Origin: Sphingopyxis sp. BSN-002
Lineage (GTDB): Bacteria; Pseudomonadota; Alphaproteobacteria; Sphingomonadales; Sphingomonadaceae
Reading direction: 5' to 3'
Length of the DNA: 64,000 nucleotides
NCBI RefSeq assembly: GCF_022024275.1
Contig: NZ_CP091804.1
Span: 2,994,501-3,058,500 of the forward strand
Shown here in pieces: positions 59,268 through 64,000 of the stretch. A program made the translations under genes and the position numbers. Under the pieces are notes generated by a model that saw nothing but the letters and a program-made list of their open reading frames with translations, was not told the origin of the DNA and searched no databases. Numbering within the stretch: position 1 is the stretch's first letter; every line of letters begins with the position of its first letter.

Positions 59268-62003
59268 ATGTTCGGCAGCATTGCCAAGAGCCTGTTCGGC
59301 TCGTCCAACGACCGCTACGTCGCCTCGATGCGCAAGATCGTGGCGAAGATCAACGCCTTCGAGCCCGAGCTCGAGGCGCTGAGCGACGACGACCTGAAGG
59401 CGCAGACGCAGAAATTCCGCGACCGGCTGGAAGCCGGCGAAACGCTCGACGACGTCCTGCCCGAAGCCTTTGCGACGGTGCGCGAGGCGTCGAAGCGCAC
59501 ACTCGGCATGCGCCACTTCGACGTCCAGATGATCGGCGGCATCGTCCTTCACCGCGGCGAGATCGCCGAGATGGCGACGGGCGAGGGCAAGACGCTGATG
59601 GCGACGCTCCCCTGCTATCTCAACGCGCTCGAGGGCAAGGGCGTGCACGTCGTGACGGTCAACGACTATCTGGCCCGCCGCGACGCCGAATGGATGGGAA
59701 CGGTCTATGGCTTCCTGGGCCTGACCACCGGCATCATCGTCCCGAACCTCAACGAGACGCAGCGCCGCGAAGCCTATAACAGCGACATCACCTATGCGAC
59801 GAACAACGAGCTGGGCTTCGATTATCTGCGCGACAATATGAAGTTCGACCGCGCGCAGATGGTCCACCGCACCTTCAACTTCGGGATCGTCGACGAAGTC
59901 GATTCTATCCTGATCGACGAGGCGCGCACCCCGCTGATCATTTCGGGGCCGACCGACGACAAGTCGGAAATGTATGTCCGCGTGAACGAGGTCGTGCTCC
60001 AGCTTGTCGAGGACGATTACGAGAAGGACGAGAAGGCCAAGTCGATCAACCTGACCGAAGAAGGCACCGAGCATGTCGAGCGGCTGCTCGAAGCCGCGGG
60101 CCTGCTCCAGGGCAGCAACCTCTATGACATCGAGAACACGCAGGTCGTCCATCACGTCAATCAGGCGCTGAAGGCGATCGTGATGTTCAAGCTGGACATC
60201 GATTATATCGTCAAGGACGGCAAGGTCGTCATCATCGACGAATTCACCGGCCGCATGATGGACGGTCGCCGCTGGTCCGACGGTCTGCACCAGGCGGTCG
60301 AAGCGAAGGAGGGCGTCCAGATCGAGCCCGAGAACCAGACGCTCGCCTCGATCACCTTCCAGAATTATTTCCGCATGTATCCGAAGCTGTCGGGCATGAC
60401 CGGTACCGCCGCGACCGAAGCGGCCGAATTTTTCGACATCTACAAGATGAACGTCGTCACCATCCCGACCAACCGCCCGATCGCGCGCAAGGACGATGAG
60501 GACGAGTTCTACAAGAATATCACCGACAAGTTCGGCGCGATCGCGCGCACCATCCGCGAAGCGCAGGAACGCGGACAGCCGGTGCTCGTCGGCACCGTGT
60601 CGATCGAAAAATCGGAACTGCTGTCGTCCTTCCTCGAAAAGGAAGGTGTGGCGCACAGCGTCCTGAACGCGCGCTTCCACGAGAGCGAGGCGCACATCGT
60701 CGCGCAGGCGGGCCGCACCGGCGCGGTCACGATCGCGACGAACATGGCGGGCCGCGGCACCGACATCAAACTCGGCGGTAACGAGGAGTTCCGCATCGAG
60801 GACGAGCTGAAGGACATGCCCGAGGGCCCCGAGCGCGACGCCGCGGTGGAACGCATCAGCGCCGAGGTCGCCGCCGAACGCGAAGCCGTGCGCGCAGCGG
60901 GCGGGCTGTTCGTGCTCGCGACCGAACGCCACGAAAGCCGCCGCATCGACAACCAGCTGCGCGGCCGTTCGGGACGCCAGGGCGACCCCGGTCTGTCGAA
61001 ATTCTATCTCTGCCTCGACGACGACCTGCTGCGTATCTTCGGACCCGACACGCTCTTCTCCAAGATGATGAACAAGAATCTGGAGGATGGCGAGGCGATC
61101 GGATCGAAGTGGCTGTCGAAGGCGATCGAGACCGCGCAGAAGAAGGTCGAGGCGCGCAACTACGACATCCGCAAACAGGTCGTCGAGTATGACAACGTCA
61201 TGAACGACCAGCGCAAGGTCATCTATGAACAGCGCGGCGAGATCATCGACAGCGAAACCGTCGACGAGGTGATGACCGCGATGCGCGCCGAAACGGTGAA
61301 CTCGATCGTCGCCGATGCCTGCCCGCCGGGAAGCTATCCCGAACAGTGGAACATCGAGCAGATGAAGGAGCGCGTCGCGAACATCCTCGACCTGACCCCG
61401 CCGATCGACGACTGGATGCAGGAAGATGCGGTCGACGCCGAAGTCTTCGAGGAACGCATCCAGGAAATGGCCGACAGCGCCGCCGCAGGAAAGGCGGCGC
61501 AGGTCGACGATGAATCGTGGAAGGGGATCGAAAAGTCGATCCTGCTGCAGACGCTCGACCATCACTGGAAAGAGCATCTCTCGACCCTCGACGCGCTGCG
61601 GCAGGTCGTGTTCCTGCGCGCCTATGCGCAGAAGCAGCCGATCAACGAGTACAAGCAGGAAGCCTTCGCGCTGTTCGAGCGGATGCTGCAGAATATCCGC
61701 GAGGATGTGACGCGCACCGTCGCGCGCATCGACTTCCAGTTCCAGGAACCGGAACCGATGCCGCTTCCCGATCTGCCCGATTTCCTGACGACGCATATCG
61801 ACCCGTTCACAGGCGAGGACGACAGCGGCGACATCGACGCGGGCGAACTGGGCGTGATCGCGAACACGCTGCCGCCGATGCAGTCGCCGCGTCCCGACAT
61901 GCCCGATGGCGAGAATCCCTATGCGGCGCTCGAGATCAGCCGCAATGCGCCGTGCCCGTGCGGGTCGGGCCGCAAGTACAAGCATTGCCACGGCCAGCTC
62001 TAA
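59268..62003 (+). CDS. secA: Preprotein translocase ATPase SecA
   Basis: The 911-residue product drives Sec-dependent export. It has the DEAD-like motor with [14 protein letters not shown] (Walker A), [18 protein letters not shown] (Walker B), the PPXD region, [14 protein letters not shown], and [25 protein letters not shown]. The helical scaffold and wing domain follow, and the C-terminus holds the zinc site [14 protein letters not shown] that binds SecB. Length and domain order are canonical. AAGGAA precedes the ATG at 59268. It follows a terminator and should have its own promoter in the 59206-59267 gap. Confidence 0.98.
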   Translation: MFGSIAKSLFGSSNDRYVASMRKIVAKINAFEPELEALSDDDLKAQTQKFRDRLEAGETLDDVLPEAFATVREASKRTLGMRHFDVQMIGGIVLHRGEIAEMATGEGKTLMATLPCYLNALEGKGVHVVTVNDYLARRDAEWMGTVYGFLGLTTGIIVPNLNETQRREAYNSDITYATNNELGFDYLRDNMKFDRAQMVHRTFNFGIVDEVDSILIDEARTPLIISGPTDDKSEMYVRVNEVVLQLVEDDYEKDEKAKSINLTEEGTEHVERLLEAAGLLQGSNLYDIENTQVVHHVNQALKAIVMFKLDIDYIVKDGKVVIIDEFTGRMMDGRRWSDGLHQAVEAKEGVQIEPENQTLASITFQNYFRMYPKLSGMTGTAATEAAEFFDIYKMNVVTIPTNRPIARKDDEDEFYKNITDKFGAIARTIREAQERGQPVLVGTVSIEKSELLSSFLEKEGVAHSVLNARFHESEAHIVAQAGRTGAVTIATNMAGRGTDIKLGGNEEFRIEDELKDMPEGPERDAAVERISAEVAAEREAVRAAGGLFVLATERHESRRIDNQLRGRSGRQGDPGLSKFYLCLDDDLLRIFGPDTLFSKMMNKNLEDGEAIGSKWLSKAIETAQKKVEARNYDIRKQVVEYDNVMNDQRKVIYEQRGEIIDSETVDEVMTAMRAETVNSIVADACPPGSYPEQWNIEQMKERVANILDLTPPIDDWMQEDAVDAEVFEERIQEMADSAAAGKAAQVDDESWKGIEKSILLQTLDHHWKEHLSTLDALRQVVFLRAYAQKQPINEYKQEAFALFERMLQNIREDVTRTVARIDFQFQEPEPMPLPDLPDFLTTHIDPFTGEDDSGDIDAGELGVIANTLPPMQSPRPDMPDGENPYAALEISRNAPCPCGSGRKYKHCHGQL

Positions 62004-62024
62004 GGGCCGTTACTCCTCCCAAGT

Positions 62025-62102
62025 CGTCATCCCGGCGAAGGCCGGGATCTCGACCTCGCGATAAAAGGCAACGGTGAGATCCCGGCCTTCGCCGGGATGA
62101 CG
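62025..62102. repeat. Perfect 27-bp inverted repeat of the GTCATCCCGG family
   Basis: Left arm 62025-62051 and right arm 62076-62102 are exact complements. Each arm also contains a small hairpin CCCGGC..GCCGGG. The unit shares its core with the hairpin at 36741-36776. It lies in the secA to TSUP gap and may be a terminator or a mobile palindrome. Confidence 0.8.
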
Positions 62103-62133
62103 GGGAAAGGGGCAGTGACAGGGGGGAGATGAG

Positions 62134-62889
62134 ATGACCGGACTAGCTGCCCTCTTTGGCCTCACCGCGCTGCTTTATTCGGCGGTCGGGTTCGGCGGCG
62201 GGTCGACCTATACCGCGCTGCTGCTGCTTGGCGGTGTCGCGGTCGGGCTGGTTCCGGCGATCAGTCTTGCGTGCAACGTCATCGTCGTCACCGGCGGAAC
62301 GATCCGCTTCGCGCGCGCCGGGGTGATGCCGTGGACGAAGGCGCTGCCGCTGATCGTGGTCGCTGCGCCGCTGGCATTCCTTGGCGGGCTCACGCCGGTC
62401 AAGCAGGGCGTGCTCGTCGTTCTGCTGGGCCTGTCGCTGCTGGCCTCTGCGCTCGCCCTGCTGTTCCAGCCGCAGACCGCGAAGCCGGTCGATCTGTCGC
62501 CGAAGCTGTTGCTGCCGGTTGCAGCGGCGCTCGGTTATCTTGCCGGCGTCGTCGGCATCGGCGGGGGCATTTTCCTTGCGCCGATCCTGCACCTCATTCG
62601 CTGGGCCGAGGCGCGCAGCGTCGCCGCAACCGCCAGCCTGTTCATCCTCGTCAACAGCCTGTTCGGGCTGACCGGCCAGTTGATCAAGGGCAAGGGCGGC
62701 GAGATGGTCCACGCGATCGCGGGGCACTGGCCATTGCTGGTCGCGGTGCTGATCGGCGGGGCGATCGGCACGCAACTGGCTGTGAAGACCGGCCCCGCGA
62801 CGCTGATCCGGCGGCTTACCGCGCTGCTTGTCGGGTTTGTGGCGGTGCGGCTGCTGTATCCGGTGATCGGACCCGCGATCGGTATCTAG
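62134..62889 (+). CDS. TSUP/TauE-SafE family membrane transporter
   Basis: The 251-residue product has seven to eight membrane helices and the TSUP motifs GFGGGSTYTALLLLGG near the start and GVVGIGGGIFLAPILHL in the second half. The family exports or imports sulfonates, sulfite or related anions across the inner membrane. The substrate cannot be deduced. GGGGGAG is upstream of the ATG. No regulator or metabolic partner is adjacent. Confidence 0.88.
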   Translation: MTGLAALFGLTALLYSAVGFGGGSTYTALLLLGGVAVGLVPAISLACNVIVVTGGTIRFARAGVMPWTKALPLIVVAAPLAFLGGLTPVKQGVLVVLLGLSLLASALALLFQPQTAKPVDLSPKLLLPVAAALGYLAGVVGIGGGIFLAPILHLIRWAEARSVAATASLFILVNSLFGLTGQLIKGKGGEMVHAIAGHWPLLVAVLIGGAIGTQLAVKTGPATLIRRLTALLVGFVAVRLLYPVIGPAIGI

Positions 62890-63061
62890 TTCCTGTGCCT
62901 TCTTTCTGGTTTTCAAGGACTTTTTGCGCTCTTGCCTTCCCGTGCCGCGGTGCTAGCATCGTCTCCACAAGCTTGGCGGCCGCGTAGCCAGACAAGCAAC
63001 GCAGCAGGCAGGAATATCGGGGCCGTGCACGCCCGACCATCGCGCGCGGCTGGACGTTGGC

Positions 63062-64000
63062 ATGTTGCGTGGAAAGGGCTGGGGCATTTCCTTTTTCGAC
63101 GAGATGACGGGGCAAGGCAGCGAAGTCCGCTCGCCCTATCGCGACTATCATGAATGGTTCGATCGCGAGGATGCGGCGCGCATCCAGCGCAAGGCGCAGC
63201 AGGCCGAAGCCTTTTTCCGCACGACCGGTATCACCTTCAACGTTTACGGGCAGGACGAGGCCGACGAGCGGCTGATCCCGTTCGACGTCGTTCCGCGCAT
63301 CATCTCGGCGAGCGAATGGCGGCGCCTGTCGCGCGGGATCGAGCAACGCGTCCGGGCACTCAACGCCTTCCTCCATGACATCTATCACCGGCAGGAGATC
63401 CTTCGGGCCGGCCGCGTGCCGACCGAGCTCATCTCGCGCAACGAGGCCTTCCTGCCGATGATGATGGGAATGGACCCGCCGGGCGGCGTCTATACGCATA
63501 TTAGCGGCATCGACATCGTCCGCACCGGCCCGAACGAATTCTATGTGCTGGAGGATAATGCGCGCACGCCGTCGGGCGTCTCCTATATGCTCGAGAACCG
63601 CGAGACGATGCTCCAGATGTTTCCGGAGCTGTTCGCGAAGATTTCGGTGCGCGAGGTCAGCGACTATCCGCTCAACCTGCTGAAGTCGCTTTCCGCCTGC
63701 GCGCCGCCCGCGTGCAACGGGACGCCGACGGTTGCCGTGCTGACGCCGGGTATCCACAACAGCGCCTATTTCGAGCACAGCTTCCTTGCCGACCAGATGG
63801 GCGCCGAACTGGTCGAGGGTCACGACCTGCGCGTCGTCGACGGGCGCGTCGCGATGCGGACGACGCAGGGCTATACGCCGATCGATGTCCTCTATCGCCG
63901 CGTCGACGACGACTTTCTCGATCCCCTGAATTTCCGGCCGGAATCGATGCTGGGCGTGCCCGGGATCTGGGATGTCTATCGCGCCGGCGGCATCACGATT
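63062..64000 (+). CDS. Circularly permuted type 2 ATP-grasp protein, partial
   Basis: The gene enters from 63062 and runs off the right edge; 313 codons are visible. The start MLRGKGWGISFFDEMTGQGS gives a normal N-terminus for this family. Conserved pieces include SPYRDYHEWFDREDAARI, GITFNVYGQDEADERLIPFD, DIYHRQEILRAGRVP, FYVLEDNARTPSGVSYMLENR and VLTPGIHNSAYFEHSFLADQ. Circularly permuted ATP-grasp proteins are often encoded with an alpha-E protein and a transglutaminase-like protease, which would lie beyond the window. The activity is unproven in most members. Confidence 0.88.
   Translation, partial: MLRGKGWGISFFDEMTGQGSEVRSPYRDYHEWFDREDAARIQRKAQQAEAFFRTTGITFNVYGQDEADERLIPFDVVPRIISASEWRRLSRGIEQRVRALNAFLHDIYHRQEILRAGRVPTELISRNEAFLPMMMGMDPPGGVYTHISGIDIVRTGPNEFYVLEDNARTPSGVSYMLENRETMLQMFPELFAKISVREVSDYPLNLLKSLSACAPPACNGTPTVAVLTPGIHNSAYFEHSFLADQMGAELVEGHDLRVVDGRVAMRTTQGYTPIDVLYRRVDDDFLDPLNFRPESMLGVPGIWDVYRAGGITI

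Noticed and set aside
59124..61991. Open frame of 955 codons opposite secA
   Set aside because: Complementary to the conserved secA codons; no domain and biased Arg/Asp/His content.

Overview
The window is GC-rich (third codon positions mostly G or C) and densely packed with genes on both strands. It looks like a chromosomal segment of an alphaproteobacterium of the order Sphingomonadales, probably Sphingopyxis- or Sphingomonas-like. The support is a NepR/EcfG/PhyR general stress response locus with two EcfG paralogues, a TorF-type porin, a bufferin/MNIO locus with a SigF/NrsF pair, and short GC-rich inverted repeats typical of sphingomonad intergenic spaces. No rRNA, tRNA, CRISPR array, insertion sequence or prophage was seen. 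The assignment is inference, because no search could be run.

Layout. 1-9.6 kb: a partial SDR, a secreted thioredoxin-like protein, an acyl-CoA carboxyltransferase beta subunit with an acyltransferase-3 gene, a secreted S41 peptidase behind two palindromes, a secreted protein with a 42-residue Cys repeat, a membrane protein, and ispG coupled to a tiny pentad-repeat protein. 9.9-12.7 kb: TorF porin and creD. 12.7-17.7 kb: a four-gene minus-strand catabolic operon (beta-hydroxyacid dehydrogenase, exported amidohydrolase, Tat-type FAD oxidoreductase, FMN alpha-hydroxyacid dehydrogenase). 17.8-24.2 kb: threonine ammonia-lyase operon, a MarR regulator overlapping a second S41 peptidase under a perfect 52-bp palindrome, an SH3 protein, a lipase-like hydrolase and a PQQ sugar dehydrogenase lipoprotein.

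24.2-30.7 kb is the general stress response locus: ecfG and nepR behind a good EcfG promoter, a divergent BLUF blue-light sensor gene followed by a second ecfG, a secreted TPR protein, phyR, and a GAF-PAS-HWE histidine kinase. 30.8-36.0 kb is a DNA-repair operon (radical SAM protein, DUF4130-UdgX fusion, MBL-fold exonuclease, ATP-dependent ligase) whose genes all overlap. 36.1-46.1 kb holds sodB, sdaA, an AT-richer orphan gene, two LysR regulators with divergent targets, and formaldehyde/C1 genes (frmA, purU, fghA).

46.2-51.2 kb: quinone oxidoreductase, a DEAD-box helicase with DbpA domain, a HI0933-type flavoprotein, and a Gre factor overlapping a 59-residue Myb/SANT-like protein. 51.2-54.8 kb is a complete bufferin locus (precursor, MNIO, partner, DoxX, ECF sigma, NrsF anti-sigma) with a matching ECF promoter. 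54.8-59.2 kb: two GIN-domain envelope proteins, an SDR, a permuted papain-like secreted protein, a secreted triple TonB-C-like protein and a small exported protein. 59.3-64 kb: secA, a TSUP transporter and the start of a circularly permuted ATP-grasp gene.

The main functional blocks are stress signalling (light or other cues to HWE kinase, PhyR, NepR and EcfG), metal stress (bufferin), DNA damage repair and envelope maintenance. Every intergenic stretch is below 300 bases.
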